From contig OX328110.1 in NCBI GenBank assembly GCA_946811185.2, forward strand, positions 22,430,456 through 22,494,455: a stretch of DNA of 64,000 nucleotides, read 5' to 3'. The translations under genes and the position numbers were made by a program. Positions 52,352 to 64,000 of the stretch are shown in pieces (within the stretch, counting starts at the first letter, position 1; every line of letters begins with the position of its first letter). The notes beneath the pieces are model-generated. The model saw nothing but the letters and a program-made list of their open reading frames with translations, searched no databases and was not told where the DNA came from. This stretch comes from Hippopus hippopus. Lineage: Eukaryota > Mollusca > Bivalvia > Cardiida > Cardiidae.

Positions 52352-53399
52352 ATGAGTAGTCCAAGCAATATTTTGAAAACATCAGTTTCGAAAATGCCAA
52401 GACTAAATAATGAAGAAAGAGCACGCATTTTGGGCATGCTTGAAAGCGGTCTTTCTCAAAGTCACGTTGCAAGACGCTTTAACGTTGCAAGATAAACAAT
52501 AGGGCGTCTTGTTCGACGGGTAAACGAAACAACTTGTTTGATAGACCCCGACCTGGTGCTCCGCGTGTGACGTCTGTACGACAAGACAATTTTATCCGTC
52601 AACGTCACTTGCGAAACCGTGTTGTCACAGCGCAATCCACAACGTCGATGGTAATAGGGAATCGTGGAAGACATGTAAGTTGGAATACAGTAAGTCGACG
52701 TCTTCGGGAGCGTGGAATATTGTGCAGGCAGCCGTACCGTGGTGTTGTGCTAACTGACTGCCACCGTCGGGAACGCGGCAGTGGGCTCAAAACAACATTG
52801 GAAGACGTTGGCGTGATGTGGTCTTCAGTGACGAATCCCGTTTTAACCTCTCCTGTGCCGACGGACGAGTCCGCGTTCACCGTCGACGTAATAAACGGTA
52901 CACTCGAAGTTGTGTTCTGGAGCACAACCGTTTTGGTGGTGGTGGTGGTGTAATAGTTGGGGCAGCAATAAACCACACATTTAGAACTGACCTAGTTGTT
53001 ATTAATGGTAATTTAAATGCCAGACGGTATGTAAACCAAGTTCTTTGTCCTGTGGTCGTTCCCATGTTTCAGCAACGCCGTGGCCTTACATTTCAACATG
53101 ACAATGCGCGCCTCCATACGGCCAGATTTACCAGAAACTTTCTCTTGGCCAATAATATTGCCCTGCTGCCATAGCCTGCTAACTTTCTGGATTGTAACCC
53201 AAACGAAAACATGTGGGACATACTTGGACGTCGTTTACGTTGACGTAACCCGTTGCCGCAAAACGTCCAAGAATTGACAAATGCTCTTCGTGAAGAGTGG
53301 GCTCGCATTCCACGCTATCTCCTGCGTAATCTGTGTGGGTCCATGGGACGGCGACTGCAGGCACTGATAGCAAGTCAAGGAGGCCATACACGGTATTGA
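52352..53399 (+). pseudogene. Tc1-type transposase, degraded (outer element)
   Basis: Fragments in different frames: LNNEERARILGMLESGLSQ, DRPRPGAPRVTS, FSDESRFNLSCADGRVRV, QHDNARLHTARF and NPNENMWDIL, ending GGHTRY. Internal stops near 52495 and 53174 and several frame changes make it inactive. Confidence 0.88.
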
Positions 53400-53589
53400 T
53401 GAATTTTAGGAGTTTGTTGAAATGGCTGTTAAATTTGTATAATGTTTAGCTAAACGCTTGTGTCATGTGATATGTGTAGAAATATTGAAAAAATTCATTT
53501 TTAAATTACAAAATCATGTATTCGATATTTAATTCATGAAATATGACGCGACAGAGGGAGATGAGGCGTTTCTTATGGACGTCAGCATA

Positions 53590-54122
53590 TTAACATATAC
53601 GCCATCTCTGATACCCCAATAAGTATTTGCTTTATACTGTTAGTTTACGTCGTCTGCGCATGTCATATTCTTCGAAGATTCGACCTCTCTGCTATGACGC
53701 ATCACCCATCCCCGTATACTTGGGAAAAGTAGGGCTTATACCGAAGCTATTAGCCTATTACCCAGGCATGTAGGGGCTGTTTTAATAAATTGCCGGTGCA
53801 AAGGTTACATGCTGGCCGATCATAGTTAAATGAATCGCACCAGGTACCGTTTTATTGAGTAAACGTTTATTTCATTTTGAAATTCAAAGTAACGGCTGTT
53901 TTGAAAAGTAGTCCGGTTCTGTACCTAGAATGCCCAAATAGATACATGTAGATGTCTATTTGTAGAATGCCATCTAAAGGGAGATAATGAGTTAGCTTAC
54001 TTTAGAGATCTGACCACTAAGACAGGTTTTACTCCTTTTTCTTTTTTCATTGGTCTACTGACCTTTTCCCCTTTCCGTGCAAAGTCACAGCAATTGATAG
54101 TAGTAAGAAATTATATAATTGA
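53590..54122. other. Host intergenic sequence, no gene recognised
   Basis: No supported feature. Confidence 0.45.
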
Positions 54123-54390
54123 TCCATGCTCTGGCAAAAGGTGGCTTAATGCATCTCCGTGGTGCATTATATACCAAGCTAGTAATTATATAATTATGGA
54201 CCCTTAAAAACTAATTTGTTTAACAACCAAATGAACCATGAGGTAGACTGTTCTTTTGACATGCAGAAAATTTTCATATAGCGAAAAGTTTCGACCCATG
54301 TCAGCCTGCGCCGACTGCGCAGGCTGACATGGGTCTATACTTTTTGCAGATGCATAAAGCCCCAATTTTCACAGAAGATGTCTCATATAT
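54123..54390 (+). repeat. MITE family B copy
   Basis: CCATGCTCTGGCAAAAGG start, strong hairpin (CAGCCTGCGCCGACTGCGC and complement around 54302-54328), TTTTCACAGA end. Confidence 0.85.
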
Positions 54391-55786
54391 TAAGAGGATC
54401 AAGAACTTGTTTCGAAAAGAAGGAAGATCACTAACTTTAGCCTGTAGATACGTTTCTGCAGAAAGATCGTGAAAAGGACAGTCTACCTGAGAGGCTACCG
54501 TGTAATTTTTTTTATGGGCTGGCACGATTTTGAAGATATCCCTTTAAATTGATGTAATCTCTACTTGCTTAATAAATATTCATTCTAGACCAAACCGAAA
54601 ATTATCTGGCTATCTTCTCGGATAACGCAAAGCTATTCAATTTATATGATAAAATTCAGTCGGGTGCATATAACATAAAAGTGTTCAGTGACGTAGGCCC
54701 TTTGTAGGATAACTCGATATTTGGTCCCAACGAAGATAGACAGTTTTTGTACAATCAGCTGCAACATATTTTTTGAAATGGGTTTCGACGACACGTTCTT
54801 TGAACTTGGAACTAATATACCTCTTATGCAACTTTCCGTGATTGACAGCAAAATAGAAACTTACAGCCTACATATTCGAAATCTTAGTGGAGATAAAATG
54901 GAACAGTATTATTTCAATCGCATCTTTTAGTTATATGATTGATGTTGAAACTTTGCTTTCAAATACTTTTCGGTACCTGCCCAAAACGTTCAGCTTACAG
55001 CAGCATTTTCAGGACTCTTGCCGACTGAAGCCGTCATTTAAGCTTGGTTGTCGACCAATCAGTGATCGCTGTAATGGAAGCATTCTCAGACACTCTTTTA
55101 GATACATAGGGTTTGAGGCAGTGCCGCCTATCTCAGTTGCCGCTGTTACATTGAGCCAAGAAATCGTTCAATAGTAGTTTACATTTATCTACAGATATCA
55201 ATGGACAGTAATGCAGACCGTTTTAAATTGGAATAGAATTTCAAAATATACACTGGTAATGAATAGTTGGGTGATAAATACAGAAAATAACAACAGAAAA
55301 ACAGAGATTACCAACGATTTTACGTTGCTAAATGGACCGATTTCAAAACAGTTACTTAATCTGAGAAACTGAAAATATTTTCTGAATGTAAGGTAATTTA
55401 TTTCTACATATTTTGTAAGTCTAAGATTGTAAAAAAAAAAAAATCACATCTTCTTGACTGTGTCGCCCGTCCCTAGGTGATGTTCACCCCTTTTAGTTCT
55501 ATTTCAGAGGTAATTGCAGTGCCATGGTACACAATTTTATCTTCAAAATAAACCACAACAAAGAACACAAATCAGAAAAGATTCAAGGAAACGAAGAGAA
55601 AAGCGAATGATAATGTAGATGTTTTGCAAAAAAAGGGCATACGAGTGTTTCTCTTATTCTTATAATCTTTTAAATCTCTATGCAGAAAGAACATAAAACT
55701 GTAATGTGTAGTTATAGGTAAAACAATCCAAGTAACCCTAGACAATTTATGATCCATTCATCAATTAATAGTAGCTAATTAAATGT
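54391..55786. other. Host intergenic sequence, no gene recognised
   Basis: No supported feature; short frames only. Confidence 0.45.
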
Positions 55787-55972
55787 TTAACCATTAGGCT
55801 GCTAATTGCGACTCGCCGACCTTTAGCGGACGGTGTAGATCAGTCTGATCTTCGATTTACAGTCCGATAAGGAGATATTTTTCTTCAAAAATGCATTTGA
55901 GATAGCATCATTTGGGTTTTTACTAACCTCTTGAAAAGTTTCATATAATTTATTCAGCAGAATAAAGGTTAA
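55787..55972 (+). repeat. MITE family A copy (shortened palindrome)
   Basis: TTAACCATTAGGCTGCTAAT to TTCAGCAGAATAAAGGTTAA; the central palindrome is reduced. Confidence 0.8.
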
Positions 55973-56936
55973 TAATTGCTTAATTCATAAAGAGTGTGGA
56001 CCAATACCAGATTTCAAGACAGGCCGGCTGATAGAGGTCTTCTAAATACGCAAAGGGCCTATGAGGTCGCGATAAGTCAGATATGGGCTAGCTTTCTTCC
56101 TGTATCGGAATATTATACGATTCTACCTCTTTTCAGTGAAGGTGACATACGTTCCAAACTCAGCTGTGGTTCTCACTGATAATATCCGCTCATCGGTCGT
56201 ACACTGCGCTGCGTGAATTGCCCGATTTCGGCAGATTATTGTAGAACTAGTTCTAAGAAACTCCTGTAAACTGTCAGAAGATTCGGATAGTTTTGGCGTT
56301 TATTTTCACGAGTTGATGATGTGATGTTATGATCAGCGAGTTCTCAAGATAGATGTTATTTTTCTGTTTTGCCAAATTGCTATACTACATGTACCAATTG
56401 TTGAATAGCATTGGGTAAAGCGTTAACTTTGTTCTACATTGGCCTTGCGACGTATTGACGATACGTATCTATGCAGGATCCTGAATTACTTTATGAGTGT
56501 TTTATTATGATCTTCGGGAGTATATCGAGTCGAATGATGTTTTAAAGAGTAGAATTGGTTATTCCCCACTCTTTCAGTGGTAATATAGGTAAATATCTGT
56601 AATACACGAGGGAGAAATTTCATTGAAATATCAAATTTATGATAGCTCTGTATGTTTGCAACAAGTAGTGTGTTTATTATCACAGAAGTATTTTTTCAAG
56701 TTTCAAGGATTTATTCATCTTCTTATTTTGGATTCATACTTGCGTGATTGTGAATATTTTGTTTGATGTTTTATTTTCTTTTACGATTTAAGAATAATTG
56801 CGACGTCAAAAATATAAATAAATCAGTCATTACAAGTGAAAGTGAATCTCAAAAAGTGAAATAACGAAATACGGCTGGAGATAATGTTAGTGAGCAATGT
56901 GTAGTTCAAGAGATATCAAATATCACTAAATTTACA

Positions 56937-57378
56937 ATGGAATATATAAAGTGCTTCTGGGTACTTCTCTTATTCGTGAACTTTTTTATTTACGGTGACG
57001 GGGTGGGCATTTCTATGACTCAATATAGTAAGAGGGTAATAGATTTGAAAAGCTGGGGCAAAATGAGGGGCGTTAAAGTTGACTTTCCTAATAATTTTGA
57101 TAATCTGAAGGCCATTGAAAGATACGCTGGAATTAAGTTCGGCTCTCTCAAAGGCGCTGGTGGAAAGTTGTTTACTTTCTTTCAACCTACCAGTATAATG
57201 CCAACATGGTCTGATATTAGGGATTTTACGGATTATGCCCCCGTCTGTAAACAGGATGCCGTCGGATACGGAGCCAAGTTAGCCGCAGGGTCTGCAAGGA
57301 AATTCATGAAGGTCATGGAAAATCTGAAGAAACAACAGGAGGATTGTCTGTATCTAAACCTTTGGTCTCCAATACCAG
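56937..57378 (+). CDS. 5' coding exon of a carboxylesterase/neuroligin-like gene
   Basis: Begins with a signal-peptide-like MEYIKCFWVLLLFVNFFIYG and contains the carboxylesterase type-B N-terminal pattern: RGVKVDFPNN, YAGIKFGSL, a PVCKQ segment and the EDCLYLNLWSP signature. The exon ends at a splice-donor-like CCAG|GTAGGG (57378/57379) with the reading frame stopping soon after in the intron. The catalytic Ser, Glu and His would be in later exons, which I do not see in the remaining 6.6 kb, so the gene is partial here. This is the only clear host gene in the window. Confidence 0.82.
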
Positions 57379-57831
57379 GTAGGGCATCATGCAACAATTA
57401 GATTGGGATAAGTAACTGTTACTCAAATGCTTTCAACGTAAATCAGCCTACTAAATAAAATTTGCAGATGCATGAACGGCAAGTGTAAATCAAGATTAGA
57501 ACTTGCAGTCTGATCTTGTATCTAAACTGTTGCGCATTTGTCAGCAATATTCTGTCAAAACGAACTTAAATATTTGTTTGAGTTTTCATATACTAAAAAC
57601 TTGACATATCGCTCTAGTAGTTTGTATGAATAAGTCATATACAATCACATATCGTATTAAACTTTTTTAACAATGATCACCCCACCATCTTATGAAGAGG
57701 GATGTTAGTTATGTAAGAAATTCGTCCAATCAGTAAGACTACGAACCGGAACACCTGCTCAAATTTAAGACACTTAAAATGTAAAACGGTTTTATTCAAA
57801 CGGTCAGTTGATTCTGAATACTTTTACAGTT

Positions 57832-58038
57832 AAACCCTTAAGCTTCTAATTAAGTGAATTGAAACTTTCTAGTGGATAGCCTAAACCTAAATATTACTAT
57901 TTCTATGTTTGGCAAAAGGGAATATCTCCCTATCGGACATTGTAGACCCAAGATCAGACTGCACGTTCTGTGCAGTCTGATCTTGATCTACACTGTCCGC
58001 AAAAGGTCCTTTAATCATGCTTAACAGCCTAGGGGTTA
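57832..58038 (-). repeat. MITE family A copy, minus orientation
   Basis: TTAAACCCTTAAGCTTCTAA to TTAACAGCCTAGGGGTTAAAG, with an intact central palindrome around 57952-57998. It lies in the presumed first intron of the esterase-like gene. Confidence 0.85.
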
Positions 58039-58341
58039 AAGTTCAAAGCTACTATTTATTGTATTCGATCATACATGTCACTAGTATATGACAGTCTATA
58101 TAGAATCGTAGCAATTTATTTTGTAGTACCTGTACAACTGCCATTACATCTAAGTTCGGGTTTTTCCGATTGCCTTATCTATTTAAAAGATGTCGGTTGA
58201 ATTTTCTGTTCTGTGAAGGCATCCGAAAGCAATCAAATGAGGTTATTATACATTCTTTAGGTTTATAGTATTAATACCTGCTGTTTTAATAAGTAAACGG
58301 TTGCGAAAGGATTTTGTAGAACGGCGATAGTGCAGAGAGAG

Positions 58342-58378
<37 letters not shown>

Positions 58379-58958
58379 GAGAGTAAGTAAATGACAAAGT
58401 GTTTTTCTCAGATAGAAAGTGATGATAGACAAAAAAAGATCTATTCATCGGAAGACTGGTATAGCATTTTGTTTACACTGAAATAAATATCAATACATTT
58501 TTAGATGAGGAATATTCAATACATGTGCATCTGCTTTACCTACATATATTCAGAAAAAAAGAAGAAAAACACTGTCTCTGTAACAACTAAATACGTTCAG
58601 TTTTAATCTCATTTATCAGTGTTATAACGGTAGAATTCGTCAAATTTGCACATAATGCAGTAAAGCTTTGGGCGTAGTCGATTATGCCTTTTTGTAATGG
58701 AATCTTACTGCCTTTTTCTTTCTGGAGAAAGGTTAATTCCAATACCATAAAGTTGATGTATCATACCTGCAAAAAACATTAGCTCTGCATTAAACTTAAT
58801 TACTGTTGAGTTTTGTCCGTTTTATATTTTCCCCACATCTGGAGGGAAAAAATCCGTTAATCCCATGTAAGAACCTAAAATAAACGGGAAATGAGAAGGC
58901 ATAGAAAGGAGTATTTGAATTGTATTACGCTTAACGCTTTAACAAACAATCTCTGTAT
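58039..58958. other. Presumed intron sequence with (GA)n tract
   Basis: (GA)n near 58345-58384; no other supported feature. Confidence 0.45.
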
Positions 58959-59169
58959 TTAACCCTTAGGCTGCTAAGTGCGACTCACCGACCTTTTGCG
59001 GACAGTGTGGATCAAGATCAGACTGCACAGAACGTGCAGTCTGATCTTGGATCTACATTGTCCGATAAGGAGATATTATTCCCTGAAACATAACTTTGAA
59101 ATAGCAATATTTGGGTTTTCACTATCGAATTGAAAATTTCATTTTAGTTATTTAGCAGGAAAAGGGTTA
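58959..59169 (+). repeat. MITE family A copy (best preserved)
   Basis: TTAACCCTTAGGCTGCTAAG to TTTAGCAGGAAAAGGGTTA, with near-perfect palindrome arms GATCAAGATCAGACTGCAC and complement. Confidence 0.88.
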
Positions 59170-60127
59170 TGAACCTGAGGAAGAAGTCTTTTGAAAACAT
59201 ATCGGAAAAGAAAAAAAGTGCTTGTAACCAGTATGTTATTTTCTTTTACCTGTAATGTTTTCTACCCTTTAGCATACAAATCTCATAATTTCGGCTATGT
59301 TTAGGCCTACATTTTCCTCTGCAAGTACTTTAAAAAAAAGGCCATTTTTTCTGATTAAAATCAAAGAGCCCTTTACATGACATCGAACTGTTTAATCCGG
59401 GAGTTGCAGTTATAATGCTTATCAAACGATGATTGTACAGAACAAATTGGACTTTCTCTGTGGCCTGACCTTGACTTGCTCTGCTCTGCAAAACAACTAA
59501 AATACGTCAAAGCATTCTAACAGTGAATTTGGGAATGCAGCTTATATTGATATAAGAAAGTAGGAATGCAAAGTAAGGATGTTTACCAGGGGATTAATAG
59601 TTATAGAGATATAACACTTGAAAGTCCTCCTTTTGAAATGTTTATTTCACTTCACTATGGAGTACAAACTGTAAGATTATTAGCAATAACTTTCTTTTGA
59701 TGGTGCGATAAAGCCTAAAAAATAATCTGTATTTTGTATTTGTTGAATGTCGGAAAAAGCAGAACGTATACTACGTTGGAATTAAAAATCTGCTTTAATA
59801 ATCCATACTAGTATATTGCAAGGGCACTATTGAGATATCAGAGTTAATAAACGCCGTCAAACCAAGTGTTTATATTAACTGGTCATTAGTAGCGGATTTC
59901 TCTTACGTTTTTTCGGGCATTGTTGTTATTGAATAGTGCTTAGCTGGTTGAATAGTACTTAGCTGGATCAAACTCAACAGTGATCTTTATCATGTAAAGC
60001 GCAACAGTCATAGGTTCAGAGGAGCATGGGAGTCGGGTGGGTGTGTGGGTTTAATTCTATTCTGGTATTTTTTAGCGTAATCTATCATAACCCCATGCTC
60101 AAAATTCTCTTCTTCGACTAAACAATA
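59170..60127. other. Host intergenic/intronic sequence, no gene recognised
   Basis: A short direct repeat of GGTTGAATAGTRCTTAGCTGG near 59935-59965; otherwise nothing supported. Confidence 0.45.
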
Positions 60128-60390
60128 AATGAACTATGCTCTGGGAAAAGCAGGCTTAAAGCATCTGCAAAAAATATCGACCCAGTTCAGCCTGCGCAAT
60201 CCGCGCAGGCTGACACGGGTCGATACTTTTGCTATTAGTTAATCTTCTGCATGTAAAAGGACCAGTCTACCTCAAGATTTAGTCGGTTGTGAGACAAAAT
60301 GGACTTCATAGATCCATATGATGACTTGCCTGTTGTAAGGCATCACCTAGATGCATTTAGCCTCTTTTAGCCAGAGCGCCACTCAAATAT
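60128..60390 (-). repeat. MITE family B copy, inverted or rearranged
   Basis: Starts AACTATGCTCTGGGAAAAGC, has the strong hairpin CAGCCTGCGCAATCCGCGCAGGCTGAC around 60188-60215, and ends TTTTAGCCAGAGCGCC. Confidence 0.75.
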
Positions 60391-61418
60391 AAATAGCCAC
60401 AACAAAGGTTAAAAAAAAGGTATTTCCATTCACATCCCTGCATATTCTGTTTTAGTGCCCCTGACATGACACAGTATGCATTTATCGCAAAATATTCATT
60501 TTTTTATGTTTCAAATGAACAACTTAAGGGAATATATTAGATTTACAAAGTAAGGTGACTGTAAATCCAGTTTTTTTTTTTTAATTTTCATCATGGTATA
60601 ATAGTAACAAACATCACGACATTTATTTTTCGGATTCGAAAACCACCACTTGGGCCTCTGTAATCGTTTGATTTTTGTTGTTGCTTTTCAAACTTCGTGT
60701 ACTACATGAAAAGGCAAAGTAAACTTATATGATTTTCTGAGGATTTATGAGCGGATTTAAAAGTTTTATACAAGTTTTACTGAACATTTCATCAGATCCG
60801 AGAGATGACACAAATAGATAATAGGCAACTACATACTCTTCCCTAGACTTCTATCTACATTGGAAGTATTCTGATACATAAAAATCCAATAAACAAGTCC
60901 CCGTGGGGTCCCGGGTTTTTTTTTAATTTATAGAATAGGACCTCGGCCTTTCTCTATGGCATGTCGTAGAAGGCGACTAAAATTAGAGACAAACGGCTGC
61001 TTTCCTCGTAATTCGTAGGATTGCAGTAGGCTGGGTAGTTCTTGTTCCAAATCCTGTATTTTTTTCTCGATGTAAATAGGGTTTGGAATGGGAATCAATT
61101 GGCCTGTGGGACGCCGTGTGGTTTAATCGGGGGTATAAGAATAAACCACTGCAGTCCCGCGATCGTCACATCTGCCATTTCATCTGGCGGAACAAAAGTG
61201 ACAGCATGCATGTCGTAAAAGGCGACAAAAGGGGCATCATTTTGTGTTTCGTCCATTCCTCATTTATCATGTTTGTCTTATGTTGTTGCACATGTATGTT
61301 ATTTTCACCTCGCATTATTGTTTACTAAGTAAGTGCGCCCAATATGACCTAAGTTGTCGACGGGCCTTAAAACGCTATTCATATTCATAGCCAATAAACA
61401 AGATGTCTGTTTCACGTT
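60391..61418. other. Host sequence with repeat-like stretch
   Basis: 60895-61330 contains a motif repeated at about 60960 and 61208 (CATGTCGTARAAGGCGAC) and looks like a degenerate dispersed repeat. Confidence 0.4.
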
Positions 61419-61629
61419 AACCCTTATTCTGCTAAATGATTAAAATTAAATTTTCAATTCGACAGTAAAAACCCAAATATTGCTATTTCAAAGTTATGGT
61501 TACGGGAATGATATCTCCTTATCGGACGGTGTAGATCCAAGGTAAGACTGCACGTTCTGTGCAGTCTGATCTTGATCTACACTGTGCACAAAAGGTCAGT
61601 GAGTCGCGCTTAGCAGCCTAAGGGTTAAC
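61419..61629 (-). repeat. MITE family A copy, minus orientation
   Basis: GTTAACCCTTATTCTGCTAA to TTAGCAGCCTAAGGGTTAAC, with terminal inverted repeats and central palindrome. Confidence 0.88.
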
Positions 61630-64000
61630 CGTTAGATATGGTGTTGTTTAAAGTTAAAGCGTTTAACTTCGTTTTCAACATTATCTATTAAGTTATATCG
61701 CGGCGGCCAGTGCACCTATCCATGCTACCTGGGATCTGTTCTTACCAGTACTGCACATAATATTCCTTCTAAGCCATTAGCTGTTTACCCACTGAACGAT
61801 CGTCGAAACAAAGATCAGTGGTGAGAAGGAAATGAATCTTGTCACTACGACTATCATCAGTCCTTGGAGAGAAATTTGCCGAGTTTGGGATTTGAACCAG
61901 CGACTGACCTCCTGTTCTCATATCGACTGTGCTACAGGGGCTCTGCAACGAGGGGGGGGGGGGGGCGACTGTGATACCGGGGCTCTGCGAGAGGGATGGT
62001 GGTGGAAAGAGATAAAAGTGATAGAAACCAGTTATGTCATAAAGAAGGGGAGTAAAAGAAAAAAAAAAAACCCAGTAACGATTTTAACACCAAAAATACG
62101 AGAAACTCGACCTCTTGTCTATGGCTGAAAATACAACCTACAGAAACACAGATTTTCATCTGATACGCCTGTCTAAAAAAGAGGACGGTATAGATTCACG
62201 ATCAGACTGCACGATCTGTGTCGTCTGATCTTATTCTATATCATCTGCAAAAGTTGCTGTTTGTGCCTATGGCGCAAAAGGGGTTTAAAAGTGTTTAAAA
62301 AGGAGAATATTTCAACATTTCCTCTTTTTTTTTTAAAATTTTGTCTGAAGTAAAGGCAACAAAGCTTTTTTAACTCTTTACCACACCACAAAAGTGTACG
62401 CTTGTCGAAATGAAAGCATTAGGTCGTGACAAATTAGGTTGTGACTTAATTGGTGGAATTTGTCTTTGATAGAGTAGAAAACATCGCAAAAAAAAAAAAT
62501 GAGAAACTGCTGGCCACCAGCATTTTCTCCTTTTTCCACAATGTTTTCGAAAGGCTTCTTTCTCAGATTCGCTAAAACTCAGGATTGTGTGGTAAAGGGT
62601 TAAATGTATGACTTCTCTGATATTGTAACGCTGTTGTTTAAGAACTTTAGACATTCATTATTATGATGTCCCGATTAAACCCTGTCATCAGAAAGTAACG
62701 ACGGATTTGTGTTATCTTTATTTTGATGGGGAATTTCAGTTTTAAAGAAATAACATATTACTTTAAAAAAAAATCCACAGCATACATGTTGAAATTATAG
62801 TTTATTTTCACTTCGAATCTATATTTCCTTTCTCAAAGTATATCAACTGTGCAAGTAAATTCATTTATGAACTACATGTAAGAATGTTGTAATTAGGAAT
62901 ATTCAGATCGGGTATGCTCCGGGAGAATATCGCCGAGTAGTGGTGTGCAAATTCCAGGTATATGCTTTTAAATGTAAACATTTTTTTATCAAAATAATTT
63001 CCGTCATTTGATACTAAAACAAATGTCAAATGATTCGTTGAAACTAATTGTTGTATGTTTATTTACCCCTTGTTCAGAGTTTCTCATTAATTCTTAGCGA
63101 CGTTAAAGGACCGATAAGAATGTCCTAGACAAAATAAACATTTGTTACTGGCGGTGATTTGTCCTCGTCTCTAACCTCCATACAGTGATCGATCGTCAAG
63201 AGCGCTTGTGACAGGTGCAATCTACAGGAAATAGGGATCACGTGACATTGTCCAATGGGACTTGTATCTGGTTTTTTGCGGTTGTCTAATGTCTTATGGC
63301 TGTAGCACATCGAAATTGGGTTAATAAAGTCAAAGGATATGTCCCATCTGTGCACAGGATTTTGAATCACTTCAGAAACTGTTTTGAGCAGGCATTCGAT
63401 TGTTTTGCTCCCAGTTTTTCCAAACACAATCGAATTCTCTTCCTTCATTTATCCTACATTTCGGCCAAGGTATGAATTGGATCTTCAATATCTGGATCTG
63501 TTCTCATGGAGTGCGCAGGCTGACATGGGTCGAAACTTTTTGCAGATGTATTAAGCCCCCTTGTAACAGAGCATAGCTTGTTTAGATAAATATATAATTA
63601 TATATAGATATATAAATTACGTAAAAAGATGTTACTTTTTAAGCTCAGAGAGCAAAAAATGTTTGGTAATTTTGGTAATTCCACTTGACGTCCGTGATGC
63701 CTATTCACTGACTTATTCACTACGTTCTAAATGCAATTCTGATCTTTAATACCAAGACAAGTTATGTGATTGTCTGGGCCAAAACGGCTTATCCTATCAA
63801 ATTAGAATTAATAGGTGAGCTCATGTTATCTATTGCATCTACACAATATATTTTGAAATAACTAGAAAAACATAAGAAGAAAAAGAGTGTGATACACGGG
63901 TCAGTAATATATAAAAAACATGTAATTATTTGATAAGGGAATTACATTGATTGCATCGCCTGTCTAGATGAAATCTGTGCAACTCAAGAGTTAGTGGAGA
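61630..64000. other. Host sequence with repeat fragments
   Basis: A tRNA-like fragment on the minus strand near 61870-61930 (box-B-like GGTTCAAATCCC), G-run near 61950, a partial family A palindrome near 62186-62260, and a partial family B end near 63510-63576. No gene recognised. Confidence 0.45.

Larger units (their letters stand above)
50576..53587 (+). mobile_element. Outer Tc1/mariner-type transposon (decayed)
   Basis: Inverted ends built on CTGACGTCCATAAAAAACGC and its complement, flanked by TA dinucleotides (50574-50575, 53588-53589). It carries a broken Tc1-type transposase on the plus strand and is interrupted near its left end by a second element. Confidence 0.85.

Noticed and set aside
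58263..58448. 61-codon minus-strand frame with serine/leucine repeats
   Set aside because: Translation of the (GA)n microsatellite.

Overview
The window reads as nuclear DNA of an invertebrate, most likely a bivalve mollusc, carrying one complete integrated virus-like element. The flanks are AT-rich, almost gene-free and packed with palindromic MITE-like repeats, tRNA-like SINE remnants, microsatellites and Tc1-type transposons. A long composite tandem repeat beginning with a GGCCATGATGGCC palindrome is of a kind I recall from bivalve genomes; the exact species cannot be fixed from sequence alone.

The centrepiece (11322-29505, 18,184 bp) is a full-length Polinton/Maverick (adintovirus-like) element. 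It begins AG and ends CT, has inverted termini of 522 bp each side, and is flanked by a perfect 6-bp target duplication (cagaaa, 11316-11321 and 29506-29511). Each terminus contains a 17-bp G/C-skewed minisatellite. Inside are about twenty closely packed genes with no obvious inactivating lesion: protein-primed family B DNA polymerase, DDE integrase with a chromodomain, adenain-like protease, FtsK/HerA packaging ATPase, double-jelly-roll major capsid protein, penton-type minor capsid protein, several small probable virion proteins, a PLA2-like domain, a fibre-like repeat protein, a zinc ribbon, a SAP/NUMOD-like protein and a RING protein. This is a near-complete toolkit for replication, integration and capsid assembly.

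The left end carries unusual cargo: a class I ribonucleotide reductase large-subunit gene without an N-terminal ATP cone and without a partner small-subunit gene. It sits exactly between the 522-bp terminal repeat and a ~50-bp stretch that on the right end is contiguous with the terminal repeat, so the gene appears to have been inserted into an originally longer terminal repeat. A dUTPase-fold-like protein lies in the structural block. Other recurring features are a TATAAA motif abutting the start codon of most genes, AT-rich perfect palindromes at or next to stop codons, and an A-run at the PLA2/integrase junction where a frame change would be needed to give the integrase its first catalytic aspartate.

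Layout: 1-11315 host flank with repeats; 11322-29505 Polinton (RNR and an orphan gene rightward; polymerase through ATPase leftward; zinc ribbon, PLA2-like, integrase, protease, fibre rightward; small orphan and RING leftward); 29512-50575 host flank with MITEs and the composite repeat at 38.8-41.4 kb; 50576-53587 a Tc1/mariner-type transposon with a second one nested inside; 53588-64000 host flank with more MITEs and one recognisable host coding exon (56937-57378), the 5' exon of a carboxylesterase/neuroligin-like gene.
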